Assembly: GCA_021817605.1 (NCBI GenBank)
Contig: JAKAUN010000009.1
Span: 1 to 64,000 of the forward strand
Length of the DNA: 64,000 bases
Direction: 5' to 3'
DNA from: Thermoplasmata archaeon
GTDB taxonomy: Archaea; Thermoplasmatota; Thermoplasmata; Lutacidiplasmatales; UBA184
This document shows, piece by piece, positions 53,145 to 60,898 of the stretch. Within the stretch, counting starts at the first letter, position 1. Each line of letters begins with the position of its first letter. Under the pieces are notes generated by a model that saw only the letters and a list, made by a program, of their open reading frames with translations, made no database searches and was not told where the DNA came from. The position numbers and the translations under genes are program-made.

Positions 53145-53840
53145 CTACTCAGGTCCCGTGGGTTCGGGGTCCACGCAGTCGTGCCTGCCTCGGGCAGAGG
53201 GGCGCAGGGATTTCGGGAGGAAGGTGAACAGCGGCCCGTCCCATTCCAACGCGTGGGGCTGGCGGACCAACTGGTGGGCACCGACGGCCGCAGTAGAGCC
53301 AGGTATCGGCACGAAGGCGAGCTCGACGAATCCCGACTCCTTGAACCACGAGCGGATCGACGGCGTGAGGTCCGGCTCGAACCTGCCCCGTGTCCAGATG
53401 ACGACCGCCCCCGGGGCGCAGAGTTCCGGGAGGTGGGTCACGGTGCGGCGGACGTCCTCGTCGGAGATGTTTCCGAAGATGCCGCAGGCCAGGACGATGT
53501 TCGCGGGCACGGCCCCGAAGTAGCTCTCCCGCGACGCCGCGTCGCCTTGGAAGAACTCGACCGAACCGAGCCCCGACCGGCGCGCCGCCTCGCGACCCAC
53601 TCCCAGCAGCTCCGGCTCGAACTCCACGAGGCGAGCGCTCACCTCCGCACGACGAGGATGCGACGGGAGGACACCGAGGAGGTCCCTTCCGTCCCCGGCA
53701 CACAGGCTCACCAGCCGTACCCGCCCGTGAGGCGCCCGGTCGATCGCTCGTGCGAGGAGCTCCTGGACCACGCGAAGGCGGCCCGCTCGGCCGGGGTCCG
53801 TTGGGTAGTCCTGGTGCCAGGCGACCCATTCGCGGCTCAT
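53145..53840 (-). CDS. Putative class I SAM-dependent methyltransferase
   Basis: The 231-residue protein has motif I VRLVSLCAGDGRDLLGVL, an acidic residue after strand 2 (ARLVEFEPELLGVG), FFQGDAA and NIVLACGIFGNI as motif IV region. It is close to class I methyltransferases, although ACGIFGNI lacks the usual DPP-like element, so substrate is open. No membrane segments. It stands alone, upstream of the YHS gene end. Confidence 0.8.
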   Translation of the reverse strand: MSREWVAWHQDYPTDPGRAGRLRVVQELLARAIDRAPHGRVRLVSLCAGDGRDLLGVLPSHPRRAEVSARLVEFEPELLGVGREAARRSGLGSVEFFQGDAASRESYFGAVPANIVLACGIFGNISDEDVRRTVTHLPELCAPGAVVIWTRGRFEPDLTPSIRSWFKESGFVELAFVPIPGSTAAVGAHQLVRQPHALEWDGPLFTFLPKSLRPSARGRHDCVDPEPTGPE

Positions 53841-53963
53841 CGGGCGCCGCCTGCTCTACCGCGTCGCGCACGCGTCAGCCGCACGGTCCGGCACGGCCTC
53901 GAAGAGAGGAGACGCAAGTGTCCTCGCCCTGCCAAAGACGAGCGCTCGGGGCGGCTCCGCCGC

Positions 53964-54107
53964 TCAGTGCCCCGGGTGGGACTTCGCGTAGGTGTCCCGG
54001 CAGCCCTTCGAGCAGAAGTAGACCTCCTTTCCGTCGAAGACGCCCTTGGCCGCAGCCCGTTCCGTGTCGACCTTCATCCCGCAGACGGGATCGATCTCCG
54101 TCGCCAT
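53964..54107 (-). CDS. YHS-domain protein (47 aa)
   Basis: A minimal YHS/TRASH-like protein: IDPVCGMKVDTERAAAKGVF, then VYFCSKGCRDTYAKSHPGH. The Cys residues (CGM, CSKGC) likely bind a metal such as copper or zinc. A strong GGAGGGAGAGG lies just before ATG 54107. Such proteins often sit in metal efflux systems, but no P-type ATPase is nearby. Confidence 0.88.
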   Translation of the reverse strand: MATEIDPVCGMKVDTERAAAKGVFDGKEVYFCSKGCRDTYAKSHPGH

Positions 54108-54274
54108 GCCTCTCCCTCCCTGGTGGAATTGCCTCCCTCTCCTATTAGGTCCGCGCGCCCGCGACGCGGGCCCCCGAAAGGCGGAGTGTTCCAGCCGTCC
54201 GGGCGGGCCGTGCACCCGCGCGCGCCGTCAAGCCGTGCCGAGCAGGCGGGCCGGTCGTTCGCCGACTCCTACCC

Positions 54275-54655
54275 CTACCGGAGGTCACGAAGGATCTCGT
54301 GGTACTGCTCGGAGCTGATCTCGCCCTTGGCGTAGCGAAGCCGCAGTGCCTCTTCCGGGGTGGATGCGCCCGCGGACGGGGGGTACATCGGGGGATTGGG
54401 CGCAAGGGGGCGGAGGAACAGAACTACGAAGAACAGCAGCAGGGCGAGGGGGACGACCATCATCAGCGCGCCGACGAACCACACCCCACTGGACGGGCCC
54501 CACCCGCCCATCATTCCCCAGCCGGAGCCAAGCGCTCCGTTCGCGAGGACGGCCAACAGGACGACCCCCGCTGCGGCGACGACCAAAAGCCCGACCACCA
54601 GCGCAAGGGCCCCCGGGCTCAAGGCTCCTCTGGGTCGCTCGTGAGCGGCTGCCAT
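54275..54655 (-). CDS. Membrane protein with SHOCT domain
   Basis: The 126-residue protein has two helices (LALVVGLLVVAAAGVVLLAVL and GVWFVGALMMVVPLALLLFF). It ends with the SHOCT motif TPEEALRLRYAKGEISSEQY and HEILRDLR. SHOCT ends are common on small membrane proteins and may aid assembly. Neighbour of the YHS gene on the same strand. Confidence 0.87.
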   Translation of the reverse strand: MAAAHERPRGALSPGALALVVGLLVVAAAGVVLLAVLANGALGSGWGMMGGWGPSSGVWFVGALMMVVPLALLLFFVVLFLRPLAPNPPMYPPSAGASTPEEALRLRYAKGEISSEQYHEILRDLR

Positions 54656-54870
54656 GGTCGTGAATAGTTCACGGCCTCCTGCGACATAGCCGAGGCGTCA
54701 ACCCGACCTGACGCCGCCGGCGACCCGGCCGTTGGGGGCCACCGGCGCAACGCCTCGGGGTCACCCCCGCCCCTCCCTGCCCTAGGGCCCTGCGTGGGCT
54801 TCGGGCCCCTTAGCCGCCGGTCAGGGGTGTTGGCCCCCGACGCGGCGACCGCCCGTTCCCGGCTCGGAGT

Positions 54871-56328
54871 CTAACCCCAGTGTGGCGCGAGGATCTCCCC
54901 TCGGACCGAGGCCACGATCTCGGAGAGAAGACTCGTCGACGGGGAGAGCGCGAGTGCTCCGGGCCCCGCGGGTGCCGCGGGGAACGCCACGCGTCGGTGT
55001 TCGAAGACGAGCGTGCGGTGTACCGACGTGCTGGCGATCTTGAAGTGACGCCCCCCGAAACCGCCCCGGGTCTTCCAGCCGCTCAGCGGGATGAGCTTGT
55101 AGTGGTACTTCCCGCTCGGGAGATGGAAGCTGACCAGGCCGGGCGAGGCATGGGTCTGGCGGACCCGCTGCGGGTGCCCGAACGCGACGCGACCCGTGTG
55201 GCCGAAGATCTTGAGCCCCCAGTCTGTCCCGTTCGGGAGACCGGACTCGTTGAACGTGACGTTGTAGGTCGGCAGCGCGGTGAAGTTGATTTGGATCGTC
55301 ACCGGACCGCCCGAGACGTTGAGCCTCCCGGACGAGAAGTTCGCGGCGTAGCCGTCAACCTCCTCAACGTGGAACCGGTAGGTGCCGTTGAGCAGGTTGA
55401 ACGCCATCGAGCTGGTGGCGGTGGTCTGCTGGAAGCTCATCTCGCTTCCGTCGTCGTCCCCGCCCCACTGGTTGCCCTGGGCCCCCCAGCTGCTCATGCC
55501 ATGGAGCTCGACCGTCCAGTTCGTCCCGTTCGCAAGCCCCTGCTCGACGAACGTCACCGGGTAGCTGGCCGCCGCCGCGAAGGTCACCTGGATCGGAGCC
55601 GGCGAGGCACCCGAGACATTGAGCGAACCGGTGGACGGACCTACGATCGAGTAGTTCGTGACGTTGAAGACGGTGTAGCTGTAGCTCCCGTTCGGCAAAG
55701 AGAGGGTGAGGGTCGAGTTGTTGGTCATGTTGAAACCGTCGCCCCAGCCGTCGAAGCCACCAGCAAAGAGCCCGAGGTCCTGCTGGGAACCGTTGCCCGA
55801 CTGGTTTCCCTGAGCGTTCTGGCCTCCGTATCCGCCGAGCGCCACCGACCAGTTGGTCCCTGCCGCGAGTCCGGTCTCCACGAAGGTGACCGTGTAGAGG
55901 GTGGGCGGGCCGAAGTGAACCGCGATCGGGGCCGGGGAGGCGCCGGCGACCGTGAAGCTGCCTTGGCCGGGTTGGGCATCGGTCTCGTTGACCTCGGGTA
56001 CCTGGAAGAAGTAGGTGCCGTTCGCGAGGGAGAAGCTGATCGAAGAGCCGTTCGAGCTCTGGAAGAGTGCGCCCCCGTCGTCGTCGCACTCGTTCGTGAT
56101 GCAGACCTGGACACTCCAGTTCGACCCGGCGGGTAAGCCGGTCTCGGTGAACGTGACGGTGTAGTTCGTCCCGAAAAGGGAGGGGGTAGCGTACGAGGAG
56201 GTTGGCGGAGAGCTCGGCGCGGCAGCTCCGTGGAGACCGGCGGCAGCACCGGCTCCGATCACAAGCGCCGAACCGACCATGATCATGGCTCCGAAGATCG
56301 CCCACATGCGCCAGCGGTTTTCTCCCAT
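54871..56328 (-). CDS. Secreted/surface protein with GLPxGTxW repeats
   Basis: The 485-residue protein has an N-terminal signal or anchor (MWAIFGAMIMVGSALVIGA). Four related beta-sandwich units follow with VTFTETGLPAGSNWSV, VTFVETGLAAGTNWSV, VTFVEQGLANGTNWTV and VTFNESGLPNGTDWGL, each about 90-110 residues and rich in Asn-Gly and Asn-x-Ser/Thr sites. Such repeats abound in Thermoplasmata surface proteins. The C-terminal 60 residues are basic then hydrophobic. ATG 56328 places the signal at the N terminus; ATG 56340 and 56388 are alternatives. Confidence 0.85.
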   Translation of the reverse strand: MGENRWRMWAIFGAMIMVGSALVIGAGAAAGLHGAAAPSSPPTSSYATPSLFGTNYTVTFTETGLPAGSNWSVQVCITNECDDDGGALFQSSNGSSISFSLANGTYFFQVPEVNETDAQPGQGSFTVAGASPAPIAVHFGPPTLYTVTFVETGLAAGTNWSVALGGYGGQNAQGNQSGNGSQQDLGLFAGGFDGWGDGFNMTNNSTLTLSLPNGSYSYTVFNVTNYSIVGPSTGSLNVSGASPAPIQVTFAAAASYPVTFVEQGLANGTNWTVELHGMSSWGAQGNQWGGDDDGSEMSFQQTTATSSMAFNLLNGTYRFHVEEVDGYAANFSSGRLNVSGGPVTIQINFTALPTYNVTFNESGLPNGTDWGLKIFGHTGRVAFGHPQRVRQTHASPGLVSFHLPSGKYHYKLIPLSGWKTRGGFGGRHFKIASTSVHRTLVFEHRRVAFPAAPAGPGALALSPSTSLLSEIVASVRGEILAPHWG

Positions 56329-56549
56329 CTCAGCCCCCATGGCTCTCGTGGCGGGAGCGAGGGTCGCCAGATATACCCCTTGGTGCAAGGTCCGTACGAA
56401 CCTCCGAGGTTCCCGAGGGACTCCCCGGCACGCGACGTCTGTCCCCGCGGGGAAGCACTCGCTCGGGAACCACAGGGATCGTGCTTCGAAGGACGGTCAC
56501 CGGGTCGCTCCCCGCTCGCCGTTATGCTCGGCCCAGCCTTGCTAGGGGA

Positions 56550-57005
56550 GTGAACGACGGCACCGGCCCCGAGTTCATCCTTTTCGCCGGCGGGGAGGTC
56601 GACCACGACGAGGACGGGCGAGAGCTCGTTCGGCACCTTCCCCGGTTCCGTGTTTTTTCCCTAACGCCGATGCCCAAAGTCGCTCCGCGGTCCTCGTACG
56701 GCCCCGAGCGCGCGGATACGTGGAAGTTCCCGGCCGACGTGCAGAGCTGCGTCGCCCTCGTCCTCGACCTCGCGCACAGGATGAGGTGCAGGGTCCGCGT
56801 GGTCGACGTGTACCGCCCCGGAGAGGATGCCGCGCTCGTCCGACGGTGGGTGACCTCGGAGACACTGCTCCCGATCCTGGTCTCCCCCGGCGGGAGGACC
56901 CTCGAGGGAGCGGACTCCTTCGTGCCAGGGACCGTCCGGGAGTTCCTCCGGGGGGAGGGCCCCGAAGGCGACCCCGGGAATCCTGGACAGCCGCGTCAAC
57001 TCTAG
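56550..57005 (+). CDS. Hypothetical protein, possible thioredoxin-like fold
   Basis: The 151-residue product from GTG 56550 (after agggga) has EFILFAGGEVDHDEDGREL, then ALVLDLAHRMRCRVRVVDVY, LPILVSPGGRTLEGADSF and VREFLRG. The order strand, helix, Pro-containing strand and GG-R-x-LEG resembles thioredoxin-like proteins but lacks a CxxC. Function unknown. Confidence 0.58.
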   Translation: MNDGTGPEFILFAGGEVDHDEDGRELVRHLPRFRVFSLTPMPKVAPRSSYGPERADTWKFPADVQSCVALVLDLAHRMRCRVRVVDVYRPGEDAALVRRWVTSETLLPILVSPGGRTLEGADSFVPGTVREFLRGEGPEGDPGNPGQPRQL

Positions 57006-57130
57006 GCGTCCCCCGGACAGGGGCTGCCCGGCCGAACCGGGCTACGGGGCAGGGCAAGCCTTGGCTCGGCCTCCATCGAGGACCGAGCTACGACGATTGC
57101 GTACCGGCCCCTTGTCGCGAGAGAGACCGT

Positions 57131-57706
57131 TCAGGCGACGGTGATGGTACCGTACATGTCGCCGGGGGCCGTCATGTCCTGGGTGCCGCAGAGGATCACG
57201 CATCCCCAGTCGAACGTCCCCGGAGTCGTGAAGTCGACCGAGAACGAGACCTGCACTGGGTCCGTGCTCGAGGAGGCGACCGGGATCGGCACGTTGACGT
57301 CGTAGATCCCGCTCGAGATCGTGAAGGTGTGGCTCACCTGGGCGAAGGGGACTTCCGTCGCGACCGAGGAGGCGCCGTCCCGCAGCACGGTCATGGTCGC
57401 CCCGTTCGTTCCCGAGACACGGGCGTCGGAGGGGCTGGGAATATAGGAGGCGGCCTCGGGGTCATAGTTCGTGATGACGAAGACAACGTGGGTGTTGAGC
57501 GGCACCGAAAGGTGGGCTGAGGAATACACGTAGGAGGACGCGGACGGGTCCCATTGGATCGTGAGGTTCCGCTCGACCGTGGGCAGCGAAGAGCCCGTCG
57601 CGCCAGAGGCGCTGCTGCCCTCCCACATGAGAGCGGCGAATCCGGCCACTACGACGACGGTCACGAGGACCGCGGCGGTGAGGTTGAAATACCCCTGGTC
57701 GTCCAT
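57131..57706 (-). CDS. Membrane-anchored cupredoxin-like protein
   Basis: The 191-residue protein has one N-terminal anchor helix (LTAAVLVTVVVVAGFAALMW) and an outer beta-domain. Near the end, TFDWGCVILCGTQDM with GDMYGTITV resembles the Cys/Met copper loop of cupredoxins and cytochrome oxidase subunit II, with His in VSHTFTIS as a possible ligand. Two Cys spaced C-x3-C could make a CuA-like site, but not all His ligands are clear. A TATA-like box at about 57739 precedes ATG 57706. Confidence 0.72.
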   Translation of the reverse strand: MDDQGYFNLTAAVLVTVVVVAGFAALMWEGSSASGATGSSLPTVERNLTIQWDPSASSYVYSSAHLSVPLNTHVVFVITNYDPEAASYIPSPSDARVSGTNGATMTVLRDGASSVATEVPFAQVSHTFTISSGIYDVNVPIPVASSSTDPVQVSFSVDFTTPGTFDWGCVILCGTQDMTAPGDMYGTITVA

Positions 57707-57841
57707 AGACCCAACCCATTCCACGGCGCGCTCTCTCGATAAACGTCAAGTCAAGCGCAGTTGACGAAACGCCCCGGAGCTGAACGGGGGGTCCTCTCCG
57801 CCCCCGTGGGCTCCGGCCGGCCCTCCCCGACAGCGCCGACA

Positions 57842-58735
57842 CTACGGACGGCTTGCCCGCGCGACGGCGTAGACTCCCAGGAGGACGAGGACGACGCCTA
57901 CTGCCTGGCCGAGACCGACGCTCTCCCCCTGGAAGATGACCGCGAGGCCGAGGGCTCCCAGCGGCACGAGGAAGGTGTATGCGCTCAGGGTGGAGGCGGC
58001 CTGACGCCCGAGCAGCCAGAACCATACGACGTAGGCAAAGGCGGTTCCGAACAGGCCGAGCCATAATACCGAGAGACCGAGCGACGCCGTCGGGTGCGGT
58101 AGCTGCCCGTGGTCCCATACGATGGCCATGGCCGCGAGGGCGAGCGAACCACCAAAGAGCTGGAGGCCGTTGGCCGACGCGAGCTGCTCGGGCTGGAATC
58201 GCCGCTGGAAGACGACGGTCGCTCCCGCCCAGCACACGGCGGCCCCCAAGAGCTCCCCGAAGGGCAGGATCGGTACCCCCTTCAGCGAGGTCGACCAGGG
58301 CTCCGAGACCAGGACCACGCCGGCAAAGCCCGCAGCGACGGCGACCCAATGCGCGCGGCCGAGGTGTCGACCGAGCGCGGGAACCGAAAAGAGGGCGACC
58401 CAGAGGGGGAACGTGTAGATCACCACCGCCGCCTCCCCCGCGGCGACCGATCCTGCAGCGACGAACCAGAGCCCGAGGAACGCGGCCGTGTTCGGGAGCC
58501 CCAAAAGGAGAGCGTCACGACGGTCGCGGGAGCGCAGCGTCGAGGTCGGCTGGCTCAGGAGGAGGTAGAGCCCGACGCCTGCCGAGCCGGCGGCGGCTCG
58601 CAGCGTGGCGAGCCAGAGCGGGCTCGCGGAGGCGAGTCCCACCCGGACGAAGAGGTAGTTGCCCGACCAGGCGAGGACCATCAAGGAAAAGAGAACCGAG
58701 GAACGGACCCCCGGCGGCAGAGCTCGCACGGCCAC
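57842..58735 (-). CDS. EamA/DMT-family transporter
   Basis: The 297-residue protein has ten helices in two EamA repeats (LFSLMVLAWSGNYLFVRVGL and ELLGAAVCWAGATVVFQRRF as repeat starts). These carriers export or import amino acids, nucleotides or other metabolites. GTG 58735 gives the normal length. Longer in-frame starts would cross the divergent pyrB promoter. Confidence 0.88.
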   Translation of the reverse strand: MAVRALPPGVRSSVLFSLMVLAWSGNYLFVRVGLASASPLWLATLRAAAGSAGVGLYLLLSQPTSTLRSRDRRDALLLGLPNTAAFLGLWFVAAGSVAAGEAAVVIYTFPLWVALFSVPALGRHLGRAHWVAVAAGFAGVVLVSEPWSTSLKGVPILPFGELLGAAVCWAGATVVFQRRFQPEQLASANGLQLFGGSLALAAMAIVWDHGQLPHPTASLGLSVLWLGLFGTAFAYVVWFWLLGRQAASTLSAYTFLVPLGALGLAVIFQGESVGLGQAVGVVLVLLGVYAVARASRP

Positions 58736-58855
58736 GGCGGCCGCCCCGGTTCCATAGCGGTTGCGGCCCCGGCTGACGGATGCCGCCGCCGGTTCGGACC
58801 CGGACCACTTGGCGTGGACCTTAAACCGCCGCATACCTCCCGGCCCCGACGGCCG

Positions 58856-59794
58856 ATGTCGATCCACGGGCGGGACATCGTATCGATCCGAGACCTCTCC
58901 CGCGAGGAGATCGAGGGGCTCCTGGCGAGCGCGCGCAAGATGATCCCCCTGGCCGAAGGGAGTCGGTCGTCGCGCGCCCTCAAGGACAAGGTCGTGGCGA
59001 TGGCCTTCTTCGAGCCGTCCACCCGCACGCGGCTCTCCTTCGAGGCGGCGGTCCACCGCCTCGGCGGGAACTGCCTCACGATCGCTGACGCCGGGGCAAC
59101 CTCGCTCCGCAAGGGGGAGAGCCTCTACGACACGATCCGCATGTTGAGCTCCTATTCGGACGCGATCGTGCTGCGCCACCCTAACGAGGGGGCCGCCCGC
59201 CTCGCCGCCCGGGCCTCGGAGCGTCCGGTCATCAACGCCGGGGACGGCGCGGGCCAGCATCCGACGCAGACGCTGCTCGACCTCGCGACGATGCACGAAG
59301 CGTTCGGCACGCTGAGCGGACTGTCGGTCGTCCTCCTCGGGGACCTCAAGTACGGTCGGACCGTCCACTCGCTCGCCTACGCGCTCGCCCAGTTCGGATC
59401 CGAGATCGTCCTCTCCTCGCCGCCGTCGCTCCGCCTGCCCGAGCAGCACTTGGCGGAGCTCAAGCGGCTCGGCGCCAAGGTCCGGGAGGAGCCGCTGCTC
59501 GCGAGCGCGGTGAAGGCCGCGGACGTCCTGTACGTGACCCGCATCCAGAAGGAGCGGTTCGCGGACGACGCGGAGTACCGGGCGGTAAGCGGAAGCTACC
59601 GCATCGACACGAGCGTCCTCGCCCACGCAAAGCCGCGGCTCATCGTGATGCATCCGTTACCGCGCGCCGGGGAGATCGCGCCCGAAGTGGACGCAACACC
59701 GCACGCCGCGTACTTTCGCCAGGCGTTCCTGGCCGTTCCCGTGCGGATGGCGCTCCTCGCGGGGATCCTCGGACCGGCGCGTCGGGGAGCGTAG
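58856..59794 (+). CDS. pyrB: Aspartate carbamoyltransferase catalytic subunit
   Basis: This 312-residue enzyme joins carbamoyl phosphate to aspartate, the committed step of pyrimidine synthesis. It has the carbamoyl phosphate loop FFEPSTRTRLSFEAA, RHPNEGAARLAA, AGDGAGQHPTQTLLDL and the aspartate-site LPRAGEI in VMHPLPRAGEI. A TATA-like ttaaa at 58821-58825 precedes ATG 58856. The regulatory gene follows with no gap. Confidence 0.97.
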   Translation: MSIHGRDIVSIRDLSREEIEGLLASARKMIPLAEGSRSSRALKDKVVAMAFFEPSTRTRLSFEAAVHRLGGNCLTIADAGATSLRKGESLYDTIRMLSSYSDAIVLRHPNEGAARLAARASERPVINAGDGAGQHPTQTLLDLATMHEAFGTLSGLSVVLLGDLKYGRTVHSLAYALAQFGSEIVLSSPPSLRLPEQHLAELKRLGAKVREEPLLASAVKAADVLYVTRIQKERFADDAEYRAVSGSYRIDTSVLAHAKPRLIVMHPLPRAGEIAPEVDATPHAAYFRQAFLAVPVRMALLAGILGPARRGA

Positions 59795-60259
59795 ATGGCC
59801 GTGCGGGAGCTCAAGATCACCCCGATCAAGAACGGGACCGTCATCGACCACATCGGCAACGGGCTCGCCCTCGAGGTCCTCCGCATCATCGGCGCCCAGT
59901 CGCTCGACCGCGAGTCGACGGTCAGCGTCGCGATGCACGTCCGCTCGGGCAAGCTGGGCTGGAAGGACATCGTCAAGGTCGAAGGCGTTGAGCTCTCCCC
60001 GCGGAAGGTCAACGCGATCGCGCTCATCGCGCCCACGGCCACGATCTCGATCATCCACGACTACAAGGTGCGCGAGAAGCGCACGGTCGACCTGCCGTCC
60101 CGGGTCGTCGGGGTCCTGCGCTGCCCGAACCCCAACTGCATCTCCAACCAGCCCGAACCGCTCGAGAGCGAGTTCGAGGTCGTCGAGCGTCGTCCGGTCC
60201 TGCTCAAGTGTGCGTTCTGCGAGAGGTTCGTCTCGGACTTCCTCCGCCAGATCCACTGA
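59795..60259 (+). CDS. pyrI: Aspartate carbamoyltransferase regulatory subunit
   Basis: The 154-residue PyrI has the nucleotide-binding domain (KITPIKNGTVIDHIGNGLAL) and a zinc domain with CPNPNC and CAFC (C-x4-C ... C-x2-C). It binds CTP/ATP and zinc and sets allosteric control of PyrB. The ATG directly follows the pyrB stop. Confidence 0.97.
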   Translation: MAVRELKITPIKNGTVIDHIGNGLALEVLRIIGAQSLDRESTVSVAMHVRSGKLGWKDIVKVEGVELSPRKVNAIALIAPTATISIIHDYKVREKRTVDLPSRVVGVLRCPNPNCISNQPEPLESEFEVVERRPVLLKCAFCERFVSDFLRQIH

Positions 60260-60277
60260 TCCGGTCGGTGTCGGTCG

Positions 60278-60898
60278 GTGGACGGAGCGGCCGTCTACGG
60301 CTTCCTGGTCGTCTTTGTCGTCATCGGCGGCCTCGAGCTCTTCGACCGTACCAGCTTCGCGCTCATCGCGCTCGCCTCGCGTGCCCCGGCGCTCGAGAGC
60401 TGGGCCGGAGGGACCGTCGCGTTCGTCGTCACGACGGCTCTCGCGGTCGGTCTCGGAGAAGGGCTCTCGGCGGTCTTCGGACCCGGACGCATCGGCCTCC
60501 TGAGGGTCGCGGGCGGGGTCTTCCTCCTCGGCTACGCGCTCTGGCTGTTCTTCCATCACGAGGAGGAGGCCTCGGCCGACGTCACGACCTCGCGCACGGC
60601 GTTCCTCGGCGCCTTCCTCACGATCGCCCTCCTCGAGCTCGGCGACACGACGATGATCTTCGAGGTCGTCTTCGTCGCCAACTTCGGCTGGCTCATCGTG
60701 CTCGTCGCGGGGGTTCTCGGCCTCTCCGCGGTCGCCGCGTGGGACGTCTGGCTCGGCCGCCGCCTCGGGACCCGGGTGAGCCCCGAGCGGCTCAAGCGCG
60801 TGGTCGTGGCGGTGCTCGCGATCGTCGGTGCGTTCTCGATCGTCTACGGTCTCGCGCCGGGCCTTTTCCCGTCGCTCAGCGTCGCGACCGGGCTATAG
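60278..60898 (+). CDS. GDT1/TMEM165 (UPF0016) family cation transporter
   Basis: The 206-residue protein has six helices in two halves. The family motif E-x-G-D-K/R-T appears as LELFDRTSF in the first half (Phe replaces Gly) and LELGDTTMI in the second (Thr replaces Lys/Arg). Members exchange Mn2+ or Ca2+ for H+. A charged loop (HHEEEASADVTT) splits the halves. It is 18 bases after pyrI. Confidence 0.85.
   Translation: MDGAAVYGFLVVFVVIGGLELFDRTSFALIALASRAPALESWAGGTVAFVVTTALAVGLGEGLSAVFGPGRIGLLRVAGGVFLLGYALWLFFHHEEEASADVTTSRTAFLGAFLTIALLELGDTTMIFEVVFVANFGWLIVLVAGVLGLSAVAAWDVWLGRRLGTRVSPERLKRVVVAVLAIVGAFSIVYGLAPGLFPSLSVATGL

Noticed and set aside
58109-58855. Upstream extension of pyrB
   Set aside because: It runs antisense to the EamA gene; a TATA box and ATG 58856 define pyrB.
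58736-59653. Upstream extension of the EamA transporter frame
   Set aside because: It is antisense to pyrB and lacks membrane character.
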